From Sporocytophaga myxococcoides DSM 11118 (GTDB lineage: Bacteria > Bacteroidota > Bacteroidia > Cytophagales > Cytophagaceae): a stretch of 64,000 nucleotides of DNA. The position numbers and the translations under genes are program-made. Below, one piece after another: positions 19,103 to 28,251 of the stretch (its first letter is position 1; each line of letters opens with the position of its first letter). The stretch is from the NCBI RefSeq assembly GCF_000426725.1, contig NZ_AUFX01000006.1, positions 310,001-374,000 of the forward strand, read 5' to 3'. The notes under the pieces are model-generated. The model ran no database searches, was not told the DNA's origin, and worked only from the letters and a program-made list of their open reading frames with translations.

Positions 19103-21298
19103 GTTTGCCAGTTCTGATAAGAACTTAATTCTCATCAGTCTAATTTCATCCTCTGAATAGTCTCCCCCCAGTTCTCTCATTGCAAGTGCAATGTTATCAT
19201 TTTCAGCGCTCATGAAATAATCATAGATCTCATCTTGCTTATCACCATCCATAATCTGATCGATATAATAATCCAGGGTTAGTTTAGTACCTGAATAGCA
19301 AATATGTTCTATTTCCTCTGTCAGTTCTGCGAGGCTCAAACCTTTAGCTTCAGCTATTTCATCCAGGTCAATTTTCCTATCAATCTGCTGGATAATAAAA
19401 ATTTTGATTTTGGATTTATTTACAGAAGATTTTACTACGACATCTGAAGCTGTCTCAATGTCATTCTCCTCAACATATTTCTTAATCAGTTCAATAAATG
19501 GCCTACCAAACTTTTGGACCTTTCCCATTCCCACACCATTGATATGACTAAGTTCATCATTAGTTGTAGGGAAAGTGGTAGCCATTTCTTCCAGAGATGG
19601 ATCCTGAAAGATTACGTATGGAGGTAAACCTTTGTCTTTGGCTATTTTCTTTCTTAAGGCTTTTAAAGAATCAAAAAGTGCAGGATCATAAGATTTAGCA
19701 GTGGATGCCTGTTTTTCAATTTCCTCTTCCGAAGTTTCGCCTGAGAAATCGTGATCTTTGCTGAAAGATAATGGAACAGGTTTTTCCAGGTAAGCAAGAC
19801 CTTTATCTGTAGTTTTAAGAATCCCGAAATTATCTATGTCTTTCTCGAGTAATTCTTGCAGTACAATTTGTCTGTATAGAGAGTTCCAGTACTCAATAGT
19901 CTGATCTTTTCCTTTACCAAAAACCTCCAACTCATTATGATTGTAGCTTTTGACATAATCATTTTCCATTCCGGCAAGAACAAGACTTAAATGACTGGCA
20001 TCAAACCTTTCTTCCGTCTGCATCACTGCTTTAACAGCTAGCACGACTTCATCTTGAGCTTCAAATTTCTCCTTCGGTTTAATACAGTTATCGCAAAAAC
20101 CGCAATCTTTTTCTACAGTTTCACCGAAGTAATGTAATAACTGCTTTCTTCTACAAACTGAAGATTCAGCATACGCCGCCATCTCTTGAAGCAGGTGCTT
20201 TGCATTATCACGCTCAGTTACAGATTTATCTTTGTTAAACTTCTCAAGTTTTAGTATATCCTCGAAGGTATAAAACATGATACAGTTTCCTTCAAGTCCA
20301 TCCCTGCCTGCTCTCCCTGTTTCCTGATAATATCCTTCAAGGGACTTGGGCGCATCATAATGAATGACATATCGAACATCTGGTTTGTCGATTCCCATTC
20401 CAAATGCAATGGTAGCAACAATTACGTCTGCATCTTCATTCAGGAAGGCATCCTGATTGTTCATCCTTATACTTGCATCAAGCCCAGCATGGTATGGCAA
20501 TGCCTTAATACCGTTAACTTTAAGTAGTTCAGCAATTTCTTCTACCTTCTTTCTGCTCAGACAATAGACAATACCAGACTTACCTTTATTGTCAAGCACG
20601 TACTTGATGAGTTGCTTTTTGGTGTTGTGCTTTTTGCGGACTTCATAGTAAAGATTTTTTCTATTAAATGAAGACTTAAATAAAGCTGCTTCCTCCATAT
20701 GGAGGTTCTTCTGAATATCTATCTGAACTTTAGGAGTTGCAGTGGCTGTAAGCGCTATGATTGGTAAACCTGGCCCAAGCTGGTCTATAATACTCTTTAT
20801 TTTCCTGTATTCCGGCCTAAAGTCATGGCCCCATTCGGAGATACAGTGTGCTTCATCTATAGCGACAAAGGATATATTTCCCTTTTTAAGAAAATCAATA
20901 TTTTCTTCTTTAGTCAGAGACTCCGGAGCTACATAGAGTAGCTTTATGTCGCCACTAAGAGTTTCTTTTTTTACTTTGTTAATCTCGACTTTTGTCAGTG
21001 TTGAATTTAAAAATTGTGCATTGACTCCCAGTGCATTTAACTGGTCAACCTGATTTTTCATCAAAGCGATAAGAGGGGAGATAACAATGGCCGTACCTTT
21101 TGTCATGATGGCGGGCAACTGATAGCAAAGAGATTTACCGGCCCCAGTAGGCATTATAACGAATGTGTTTTTTCCGGCTAAAACATTGCTAATGATTTCC
21201 TCCTGATATCCTCTAAATTGATTGTAACCAAATACAGCCTTAAGCTGACCGATTACCTCAACTTCATTTTCGACTAACATTTTCTCATCTAACATCAT
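19100..21298 (-). CDS. recQ: ATP-dependent DNA helicase RecQ
   Basis: This 732-residue SF2 3'-5' helicase acts in recombination and fork repair. Visible motifs are Walker A PTGAGKSLCYQLPA, the DEAH box with aromatic loop DEAHCISEWGHDFRPEY, motif VI QETGRAGRDG, the RQC zinc cysteines (C..CGFCDNC), and an HRDC domain near residues 545-620. A C-terminal extension of about 90 residues follows the HRDC domain, ending in YFMSAENDN and RLMRIKFLSELAN. It diverges from kdsD across about 55 bp. Confidence 0.96.
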   Translation of the reverse strand: MMLDEKMLVENEVEVIGQLKAVFGYNQFRGYQEEIISNVLAGKNTFVIMPTGAGKSLCYQLPAIMTKGTAIVISPLIALMKNQVDQLNALGVNAQFLNSTLTKVEINKVKKETLSGDIKLLYVAPESLTKEENIDFLKKGNISFVAIDEAHCISEWGHDFRPEYRKIKSIIDQLGPGLPIIALTATATPKVQIDIQKNLHMEEAALFKSSFNRKNLYYEVRKKHNTKKQLIKYVLDNKGKSGIVYCLSRKKVEEIAELLKVNGIKALPYHAGLDASIRMNNQDAFLNEDADVIVATIAFGMGIDKPDVRYVIHYDAPKSLEGYYQETGRAGRDGLEGNCIMFYTFEDILKLEKFNKDKSVTERDNAKHLLQEMAAYAESSVCRRKQLLHYFGETVEKDCGFCDNCIKPKEKFEAQDEVVLAVKAVMQTEERFDASHLSLVLAGMENDYVKSYNHNELEVFGKGKDQTIEYWNSLYRQIVLQELLEKDIDNFGILKTTDKGLAYLEKPVPLSFSKDHDFSGETSEEEIEKQASTAKSYDPALFDSLKALRKKIAKDKGLPPYVIFQDPSLEEMATTFPTTNDELSHINGVGMGKVQKFGRPFIELIKKYVEENDIETASDVVVKSSVNKSKIKIFIIQQIDRKIDLDEIAEAKGLSLAELTEEIEHICYSGTKLTLDYYIDQIMDGDKQDEIYDYFMSAENDNIALAMRELGGDYSEDEIRLMRIKFLSELAN

Positions 21299-21316
21299 TA
21301 AATCTTAAAACCTTTA

Positions 21317-21324
21317 TATATTTG
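21317..21324 (+). promoter_or_regulatory. Candidate -7 element for kdsD-manC
   Basis: TATATTTG is identical to the rplU -7 element and lies 29 bases before the TTG start of kdsD. No TTTG is present 20 bp upstream. The predicted leader is about 25 nt. Confidence 0.5.
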
Positions 21325-21353
21325 TCAGGTAAACAATTGAATGATTCCTTACC

Positions 21354-22322
21354 TTGAAATTAGTAAAAAATATTAGAAATACAGCAATAAATGTTTTATT
21401 GAATGAAGCTGATGCAATAAAAAAGCTTGTAGACTTCATCAATGAAGACTTTGAGAAAACTGTAGAAGCAATACTTCGCATCAAGGGTAGAGTTGTTGTA
21501 ACAGGTATTGGAAAAAGTGCAATTATAGGAAGTAAGATTGTTGCAACGCTTAACTCTACAGGCACGCCAGCTGTGTTCATGCATGCTGCCGATGCCATCC
21601 ATGGCGATCTTGGAATGATACAAAAGGATGACATAGTTATTTGTCTTTCCAAAAGCGGTAATACACCGGAAATCAAGGTACTTGTACCTCTCATCAAAAG
21701 AACTGGCTGTCAAATGATTGCGCTTGTAGGCAACACAGAATCATTTCTTGCTCAGGAAGCAGATTTTATTTTGAATGCTACTGTAGAAAAAGAAGCTTGC
21801 CCAAACAACCTTGCTCCAACGACAAGTACAACAGCTACACTAGCGATTGGTGATGCATTGGCAGTTTGCCTATTGGAAATGAAAAATTTCTCCAGCAGTG
21901 ATTTTGCATTATATCATCCTGGAGGTTCTCTGGGGAAAAGATTATATTTAAGAGTGGGGGATATATTTCCTCACAACAGCAGACCGGCAGTAAAAGCGAA
22001 TGCAGGAATAAAAGAAGTTATATTCGAAATTTCGTCGAAAAGGCTTGGAGCTACTGCTGTTCTCAATGAAAATGATGAACTTATCGGTATCGTTACTGAT
22101 GGGGATATACGAAGAATGCTTGATAAATTTGGGACGATAGAAGGAATCAAAGCAATTGATATCATGAGCCCAAATCCTAAAACAATAGATAGCGAGGAGT
22201 ATGCTGTAAATGCATTAAATATCATGCAGCAAAATAACATAACCCAACTAGTAGTTGTTAACGGGAAAAAAGTAGAAGGTTTTATACATCTTCACGATTT
22301 ATTAAAAGAAGGGCTTGTTTAA
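21354..22322 (+). CDS. kdsD: Arabinose-5-phosphate isomerase (KpsF/GutQ family)
   Basis: The enzyme converts ribulose 5-phosphate to arabinose 5-phosphate for Kdo synthesis. An N-terminal SIS domain (residues about 30-180) contains GIGKSAIIGSKI, the catalytic-site stretch HAADAIHGDLG and SKSGNTPE. Two CBS domains follow (about 200-322), with GIVTDGDIRR. The only in-frame start is TTG at 21354, since a stop lies four codons upstream; a nearby ATG at 21341 is in another frame. It is followed after 34 bases by manC, and the pair supplies surface-sugar precursors. Confidence 0.93.
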   Translation: MKLVKNIRNTAINVLLNEADAIKKLVDFINEDFEKTVEAILRIKGRVVVTGIGKSAIIGSKIVATLNSTGTPAVFMHAADAIHGDLGMIQKDDIVICLSKSGNTPEIKVLVPLIKRTGCQMIALVGNTESFLAQEADFILNATVEKEACPNNLAPTTSTTATLAIGDALAVCLLEMKNFSSSDFALYHPGGSLGKRLYLRVGDIFPHNSRPAVKANAGIKEVIFEISSKRLGATAVLNENDELIGIVTDGDIRRMLDKFGTIEGIKAIDIMSPNPKTIDSEEYAVNALNIMQQNNITQLVVVNGKKVEGFIHLHDLLKEGLV

Positions 22323-22356
22323 TCTTAATTAAGATCAATTTTTAAATTTAAACATA

Positions 22357-23433
22357 ATGAATAAAGACTATTATGTGGTGATAATGGCCGGTGGGATCGG
22401 AAGCAGATTTTGGCCTTTCAGCAGAGAGAAATTCCCAAAACAGTTTCACGATGTATTAGGTACCGGAAAATCTCTTTTACAACAAACTGCAGAGAGATAT
22501 TTTAATATTCTTCCAAAAGAGAATATACTGGTTGTGACAAACAAGATATATGCTGACCTCGTGAAGCAACAGTTGCCATTCATGAAAGATGATCAGATAT
22601 TGAGCGAGCCTATAGCCAGAAATACTGCACCGTGTGTTGCATACGCATGTTATAAAATAAAACAAAGCAATCCTAATGCAACTATGGTAGTTGCACCTTC
22701 AGACCATGTTATTCTTAAAGAAAATGAGTTTGAATCTACCATAAAAATCGCAATGGATGCCGCTGCGAAAAGTGATAAACTTATCACTTTGGGTATTAAA
22801 CCAAGCAGACCTGATACAGGATATGGATACATTCAATATCTTGAAGAAAATCCTGACAGAATAAAAAAAGTAAAAACCTTCACAGAAAAACCGCAGCTTG
22901 AATTAGCTCAGAAATTTCTGGAAAGCGGTGACTTTGTCTGGAATGCAGGAATTTTTATCTGGAATGTTAATGCCATTATAAAGAACTTCCAAAAGCATTT
23001 GCCTGAAATGGCTGAAATCTTTGAAGAAGGTAGCGGCAAATATTGGTCTAAAGATGAAGAAGGCTTTATTGGAACAGCTTATTCTCAATGCAAAAATGTC
23101 TCTATAGATATTGGGATCATGGAGAAAGCAGAAGAAGTATTCGTGATGCTAAGCGACTTCGGCTGGAGTGATCTTGGTACGTGGAAATCACTCTATGAAC
23201 TTTCTAATAAAGACGAGAACAGCAATGTGATTGAAGGAAACACCATGTTATATGATGTTAAAAATTGCATTGTCAAAGTACCTAAAGAAAAATTAGTAGT
23301 AGTAGAAGGGCTTGAAGACTTTATCATTGCAGAGTTCAACGATGTATTGATGATCTGCAAGAAAGATCATGAGCAAAGAGTTAAAGATTTTGTTTCAGAC
23401 ACCAAGAATAAGAAAGACTCAAAATTCATCTAA
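22357..23433 (+). CDS. manC: Mannose-1-phosphate guanylyltransferase
   Basis: The 358-residue GT-A-fold enzyme makes GDP-mannose from GTP and mannose 1-phosphate. It has the nucleotidyltransferase signature MAGGIGSRFWPFSREKFPKQF at residues 10-30, a PSDHVI motif, and GWSDLGTW near residue 268. It is a stand-alone pyrophosphorylase, lacking the fused phosphomannose isomerase domain of many ManC/AlgA enzymes. It shares the kdsD transcript and ends at a strong terminator. GDP-mannose could feed polysaccharide or protein glycosylation. Confidence 0.94.
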   Translation: MNKDYYVVIMAGGIGSRFWPFSREKFPKQFHDVLGTGKSLLQQTAERYFNILPKENILVVTNKIYADLVKQQLPFMKDDQILSEPIARNTAPCVAYACYKIKQSNPNATMVVAPSDHVILKENEFESTIKIAMDAAAKSDKLITLGIKPSRPDTGYGYIQYLEENPDRIKKVKTFTEKPQLELAQKFLESGDFVWNAGIFIWNVNAIIKNFQKHLPEMAEIFEEGSGKYWSKDEEGFIGTAYSQCKNVSIDIGIMEKAEEVFVMLSDFGWSDLGTWKSLYELSNKDENSNVIEGNTMLYDVKNCIVKVPKEKLVVVEGLEDFIIAEFNDVLMICKKDHEQRVKDFVSDTKNKKDSKFI

Positions 23434-23437
23434 TATA

Positions 23438-23466
23438 AAAGCCCCGAACTTCGGGGCTTTCTTTTT
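23438..23466 (+). terminator. Intrinsic terminator after manC
   Basis: AAAGCCCCGA pairs with TCGGGGCTTT over a 3-base loop and is followed by CTTTTTT. On the minus strand the same stem has a weaker T tract, so it may also end the convergent rlmB transcript. Confidence 0.9.
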
Positions 23467-23478
23467 TAATTAATTTAT

Positions 23479-24231
23479 TTATCCTCTTTGACGAATAGCT
23501 TCATATAATATCATACCTGCTGCTACGGATACATTTAGAGATCCTATCTTTCCTACCATTGGTATCCTTACAATTTCGTCTGCTTTTTTAATGATCTCAT
23601 CTGAAATACCATCTTCCTCTGAGCCCACTATGATTGCAACTGGGTCATTATAAACTGCTTCGGCAATAGTTTTTTGAGCCTTTTCTGTGCAAGCGACTAC
23701 AGACAAACCACTTTCTTTAAGATATTTTATTGTTTTTATCAGGCTTTCTTCTCTGCAGACAGGAATGTGATTCAATGCTCCTGCAGAGGTTTTAACAGCA
23801 TCACTGTTAATCTGAGCAGCACCCTTTGCAGGGATAACAATAGCGTGAACACCCATACACTCTGCAGTTCTTGCGATAGCTCCAAAGTTTCTGACATCAG
23901 TGATTCTATCCAGCACCAAAATCATTGGGACCGCACCGGACTGAAAACAGTCAGAAATTACATTATCCAAAGAAGCATAAACAATAGAAGACATGAAGCA
24001 AATAGCGCCCTGATGAATCTTCTTTGTTATCCGATTCAATTTTTCCACCGGCACTCTTTGAACCGGCACTTTATGAATAGAAGCAGCCTGCAACAATTCA
24101 TTCATTAAAGGTGAAGATTGTTCTTTCTGAATAAGAATTTTATCAATCTCTTTACCTGCTTCAATCGCTTCTATAATCGGTCTTATACCGAAAAGTAATT
24201 CTGATTTATTTTGCGGGGAATTTCTCTCCAT
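23479..24231 (-). CDS. rlmB: 23S rRNA 2'-O-methyltransferase, SpoU/TrmH family (RlmB-like)
   Basis: This SPOUT methyltransferase carries an N-terminal substrate-binding domain (SELLFGIRPIIEAI...). It has the three SpoU motifs: NFGAIARTAECMG, IIVGSEEDGIS and IPMVGKIGSLNVSVAAG. By family it should methylate G2251-type sites in 23S rRNA. The longest frame begins at 24273, inside a hairpin. The ATG at 24231 (MERNSPQNK, 250 residues) fits the family N-terminus better and is chosen. It follows the DUF2723 gene on the same strand. Confidence 0.9.
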   Translation of the reverse strand: MERNSPQNKSELLFGIRPIIEAIEAGKEIDKILIQKEQSSPLMNELLQAASIHKVPVQRVPVEKLNRITKKIHQGAICFMSSIVYASLDNVISDCFQSGAVPMILVLDRITDVRNFGAIARTAECMGVHAIVIPAKGAAQINSDAVKTSAGALNHIPVCREESLIKTIKYLKESGLSVVACTEKAQKTIAEAVYNDPVAIIVGSEEDGISDEIIKKADEIVRIPMVGKIGSLNVSVAAGMILYEAIRQRG

Positions 24232-24252
24232 TGGGTATTCGTTTAAATCACA

Positions 24253-24273
24253 ATGCCAGGACAAGCCTGGCAT
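24253..24273 (-). repeat. Short perfect hairpin upstream of rlmB
   Basis: ATGCCAGG and CCTGGCAT form an 8-bp perfect stem around a 5-base loop. It is GC-rich compared with the surrounding DNA and has no T tract. It may be a dispersed palindrome or an mRNA structure in the rlmB leader. Confidence 0.5.
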
Positions 24274-24305
24274 CGGGATGATATCATTTATTTTAAATTA
24301 TTTTT

Positions 24306-27272
24306 TTATTGGTTAAATAGGTATGAATATGACATCAATACCTCTTCAAACTTCGCTGCCTCTTTGGCTTTTCCACCTTCTTTCAAAGCTCTGATGATAG
24401 AATCAAGAATATAGAAATTCAACTCATAGTCTCTGCCATATGGCATCTTTACTCTCTTATAATATTCCAGATTTTCAATAGCCCTGTTACCCATTTTATT
24501 CGCTATATCCATTGCCATTTTTTCATTTCCTGTTTTAAAGAAAATCTGAATGAAAGGAGGTGTTGCGATATCATAAGTAATAGGATCATCCGGCATTACT
24601 TTGAAGCAATGCTCTGCTACTTGTTTGGCCTTTTCAGTTTCACCATTGTTATACAAAGTTGAAGCTAGACGATAAAACTGAGATCTTGAGTTTACTGTCA
24701 TTCTGAAATAATTTTCATCATAGTAAACCTTAGGATTATCAAGTTCTCTCCAGAAGAAGTTCTTCATCATGTTATCATACATCACCTTATCATAAACAAA
24801 GCCTTGAGAAGCATTTGGATATTTTATTGGCATTAATCTGTGAGCCAAACCTTCTAACTGAGTATAATCTTTAAGATTAAGGAAATTAGATCCAGACAAT
24901 GTAGTAGAGAAATAAATCGGCCTCTTCCAATTATTAGTAACGATCATATCAAGAATAATAAGATCCTTCTTCTCTAAAGTATTTGTTCCGATATTCCAAG
25001 CTAGTCTGTCCAGAATCTGTCCTTTAAGAGTATCAGGAACTGCTCCGGTAGCAAGTACTGCATTTTTATCTATGTTCAGGTAAAGATTTTTTGAGGGAAG
25101 TGTTGTATAATAATCTCCTCTTCCGCTTTCCTGTCTGATTTCCGGATTATCTGTTTTTACAAGCTGAATATACCCCGCAAGGTTAATTCCATTTTTGAAC
25201 TGAGGCTTTTCTACAAAATAAATCTGATCATTTTTTCCTTGTATGTAATTTTCAAAGTTCAAGGATATTGGCAATGGAGCTGATTCATAAGCTTGCTGCT
25301 TCATCTGCTTGATATACCAATCTGTATTTAAAAGACTCAAATTACACACACGCACATCAGTACGGAAACCTTCTACTTCCTGAACATACCAAAGAGGGAA
25401 TGTATCATTATCGCCGCCAGTGAATAAGATCGCATTAGGAGCACAAGAATTCAAAAGGTTCTTCGCTGAATCTACAGAATAGAATCTATTTGATCTGTCA
25501 TGATCATCCCATCCTTGTTGTCCCATAATTGCAGGTACAGAGAGACATAGTATAAAGGATATAACAGAACGTGTTGACTCACTTTTTACTATTCTTTCCA
25601 TCAGGTCAGCGATAAAGAACACACCTAATCCAATCCAGATAGCAAATGCATAGAAAGATCCGGCAAAGGTATAATCCCTTTCTCTAGGCTCAACCGGTGG
25701 CTGATTCAGGTATACAACTATTGCAAGGCCAGTAAAGATAAACAACAAAGAAACTACTATCCCATCATTTCTTTTTTTGCTAAACAGATACACAAAACCT
25801 ACAACACCCAATATAAATGGCAATAAGAAAAAGTTGTTTCTTGCTTTATTATTTTTCAAGTATTCCGGCAGATCCTTTTTGAAATAATCCCATGGCCATA
25901 ACACGTCACTGTCCTGAATATCACTTTCTCTTCCGATAAAGTTCCAGCCAAGGTAACGCATATACATATGACCAATCTGATAACTGAACATATAACCTTT
26001 ATCCTGCCAGAAAGATGGTTTTTTCCCTTCTCTCAGGTTCATCATACTTTGATACGCTTCCACATGGTGAGGCTGAGTACTGTAAGCCCTAGGAAATAAT
26101 GTTACATGCTTAGGATCATAGATATAATCCATCTTGTAATCAAAAACAACATACTGACCAGTAACAGTGTCTTTTCTATAAAGAGGGGCGCCTTTTTCTA
26201 CGTCAATAGGATAACCTGCTGTAAACAATGGGCCTTTAAAAATTGGTCGGTCACCATATTGCTCACGTTTCAAATAAGAAACAAAGCTAATTACGTTTTC
26301 AGGATCATTTTCGTCAATCGGAGGATCAAAGTTTGATCTGACAAGGATAATACCATAAGATGCATATCCTATAAGAATGAAAGTCAATCCTAAAAGACAA
26401 AGATTTAAAAGATACTTTTGATTTTTAATAGAATAAATTATTCCAAATAGTAAAGCACTTAGGAAAAGGATACCGAAAAATATAATACCTGAATTGAAAG
26501 GAAGACCCAGATTATTAACGAAGAATATTTCAAAGGTTCCAGCAAGAGAAGGTAAGCCAGGAATAATTCCTGACAATACAACTACAATGATTACACCACT
26601 CAAAAGGAAGGTTGCTATTACACCACCTTTTGTGATATTGTATTTTTTAAAATAGTAAACAAAGGCTAGAGCTGGTATTGCAAGTAAATTCAACAAGTGA
26701 ACTCCAATGGAAAGACCGATGGTATAAGCTATAAGAAGCAACCATTTGTCAGCTCCGATTTCTTCAGCTTTGGTTTCCCATTTTAAAATTGCCCAAAATA
26801 CAAATGCTGTAAAGAATTGAGACATCGCATATACCTCCGCCTCAACAGCAGAAAACCAGAATGAATCTGAGAATGTAAATGCAAGGCTACCTACTACACC
26901 GCTACCAAATATTGCAATTTTCTCACCAAGGGTCGGATTGGCATAATCCTTTGCAAATTTCCTTGCAATGAGTGTAATGGTCCAAAAGAGGAATAATACG
27001 GAGAAACTACTGGATAAAGCTGATACCATATTGATCCAGAATGCCACTTGGGTAACATCAGAAGCCAGTAAAGAAAATATTCTTCCTATTAATAAAAAGA
27101 ATGGGGCTCCCGGAGGGTGAGGAACTTGTAATTTGTAGGAGCAAGCGATAAACTCACCACAGTCCCAAAAGCTTGCAGTAGGCTCAATGGTGAGCACATA
27201 AACAGCCGTTGCAAAAATGAAAACCAACCAACCCAAGAGGTTATTTAGTTTTGAGTAATTTGAATTATACAT
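24306..27272 (-). CDS. DUF2723 GT-C-type membrane glycosyltransferase-like protein
   Basis: This large membrane protein (988 residues from the ATG at 27272, three codons inside the TTG-started frame) has about a dozen hydrophobic segments in residues 15-580. The first periplasmic loop carries SFWDCGEFIACSY and PHPPGAP, conserved in DUF2723; its acidic pair sits where GT-C enzymes place the catalytic residue. A soluble C-terminal part of about 400 residues includes TPR-like helices. DUF2723 is shared with TMEM260, a eukaryotic protein O-mannosyltransferase. Transfer of sugar to secreted proteins is therefore plausible but inferred. Confidence 0.85.
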   Translation of the reverse strand: MYNSNYSKLNNLLGWLVFIFATAVYVLTIEPTASFWDCGEFIACSYKLQVPHPPGAPFFLLIGRIFSLLASDVTQVAFWINMVSALSSSFSVLFLFWTITLIARKFAKDYANPTLGEKIAIFGSGVVGSLAFTFSDSFWFSAVEAEVYAMSQFFTAFVFWAILKWETKAEEIGADKWLLLIAYTIGLSIGVHLLNLLAIPALAFVYYFKKYNITKGGVIATFLLSGVIIVVVLSGIIPGLPSLAGTFEIFFVNNLGLPFNSGIIFFGILFLSALLFGIIYSIKNQKYLLNLCLLGLTFILIGYASYGIILVRSNFDPPIDENDPENVISFVSYLKREQYGDRPIFKGPLFTAGYPIDVEKGAPLYRKDTVTGQYVVFDYKMDYIYDPKHVTLFPRAYSTQPHHVEAYQSMMNLREGKKPSFWQDKGYMFSYQIGHMYMRYLGWNFIGRESDIQDSDVLWPWDYFKKDLPEYLKNNKARNNFFLLPFILGVVGFVYLFSKKRNDGIVVSLLFIFTGLAIVVYLNQPPVEPRERDYTFAGSFYAFAIWIGLGVFFIADLMERIVKSESTRSVISFILCLSVPAIMGQQGWDDHDRSNRFYSVDSAKNLLNSCAPNAILFTGGDNDTFPLWYVQEVEGFRTDVRVCNLSLLNTDWYIKQMKQQAYESAPLPISLNFENYIQGKNDQIYFVEKPQFKNGINLAGYIQLVKTDNPEIRQESGRGDYYTTLPSKNLYLNIDKNAVLATGAVPDTLKGQILDRLAWNIGTNTLEKKDLIILDMIVTNNWKRPIYFSTTLSGSNFLNLKDYTQLEGLAHRLMPIKYPNASQGFVYDKVMYDNMMKNFFWRELDNPKVYYDENYFRMTVNSRSQFYRLASTLYNNGETEKAKQVAEHCFKVMPDDPITYDIATPPFIQIFFKTGNEKMAMDIANKMGNRAIENLEYYKRVKMPYGRDYELNFYILDSIIRALKEGGKAKEAAKFEEVLMSYSYLFNQ

Positions 27273-27411
27273 CTTTACCAATTAAAAATTTATGGAAGGC
27301 GAAATTAGCAAAATTCTATCAATTGACTATTAATTACCCTTCCTTTATTGAACGTTCAAAAATACAACGAAAAAAATATATGCTATACTGTCCTTTTCTG
27401 TGGTATAAAAC

Positions 27412-27442
27412 AAAAAAGAGATCCCTTTGGAATCTCTTTTTT
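27412..27442 (-). terminator. Intrinsic terminator after the T9SS cupredoxin gene
   Basis: AAAAAAGAGAT pairs with ATCTCTTTTTT around CCCTTTGGA. The minus strand ends in six T residues. It lies 27 bases beyond the stop, and its symmetric A/T flanks could also work on the plus strand. Confidence 0.85.
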
Positions 27443-27468
27443 AATATTTTCAGAAACAAATTGAAGAT

Positions 27469-28095
27469 TTAAGACCTGTTCCTCAAAATCTTTCTAGTTT
27501 CGATAATACCCTTATCTGAATACACATTACAGAAATAAAGTCCTGGTCTTAGATTGGAAAAGTCTACTTTATATGCTGAAGGACCAACCTTGCTGCTTAA
27601 ATCTATGGAGGCAACCTCTTTTCCTATGATATCAAAAATCTTAATAAATTTGACATTTTTATTTCCAGGGAAAATAGTCAGATTTAATTCATCTTCAAAC
27701 GGATTGGGAGTAACCTGAAACTCATATTTAGATTCTTTAAGATCTGCAAGACTAGCTGCTAAAGAAACATTTATAGTTCCCTGCATTGAGTTGTGAGCTG
27801 TGCAGAAATATGGATTATTACTTCCGGGAGACAGGTTTTTAGCTAATACTTTAAATGATGTTAATCCAGGAGTAGAAGCGAATGAATTATCATTTGCTTT
27901 TACAGGATGAAAACTTGAAGAATTTCCATTTCCTGGCCAGACAAATTCTATAGTATCATTTGGACCTACATTCAACACTTCCGGATCAAAACGGAAACTA
28001 ACAACAGCAACTTGGTGCGTCTGGGCTACTGAAACCGCCAGGCCCCAGATTACCATAAAGACTATAAAAAACAATTTTTGTATATGTTTCTTCAT
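27469..28095 (-). CDS. Secreted cupredoxin with type IX sorting domain
   Basis: This 208-residue protein has a signal peptide (1-25, ending SVAQ) and a plastocyanin-like domain (about 26-115) with a full type-1 copper ligand set: H63 in SFHPV, then C98, H101 and M104 in YFCTAHNSMQG. A C-terminal type A T9SS domain follows (about 125-208), with VTPNPFEDELNL and LRPGLYFCNVYS. It should be exported by the type IX system and anchored or released at the surface, where it may carry electrons or bind copper. It is monocistronic, bounded by a terminator. Confidence 0.87.
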   Translation of the reverse strand: MKKHIQKLFFIVFMVIWGLAVSVAQTHQVAVVSFRFDPEVLNVGPNDTIEFVWPGNGNSSSFHPVKANDNSFASTPGLTSFKVLAKNLSPGSNNPYFCTAHNSMQGTINVSLAASLADLKESKYEFQVTPNPFEDELNLTIFPGNKNVKFIKIFDIIGKEVASIDLSSKVGPSAYKVDFSNLRPGLYFCNVYSDKGIIETRKILRNRS

Positions 28096-28174
28096 ATTGC
28101 TGAATATTAGATGTAAAGTTACTTAATTTTAGGATAAAAACCATGCCAGATATTATGGAAATTATTGTAATTAA

Positions 28175-28199
28175 AGGAGAAACATTTGGTATTTCTCCT
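28175..28199 (-). terminator. Possible terminator after yifB
   Basis: AGGAGAAA and TTTCTCCT form an 8-bp stem around a 9-base loop, 53 bases past the yifB stop. The minus-strand tail is only TTTAATT, so it is weaker than the other terminators here. Confidence 0.45.
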
Positions 28200-28251
28200 A
28201 AAAAGATAATTTAATAAGAATAAATAAAGTTCCTGAAACGAAATAAAAAGT

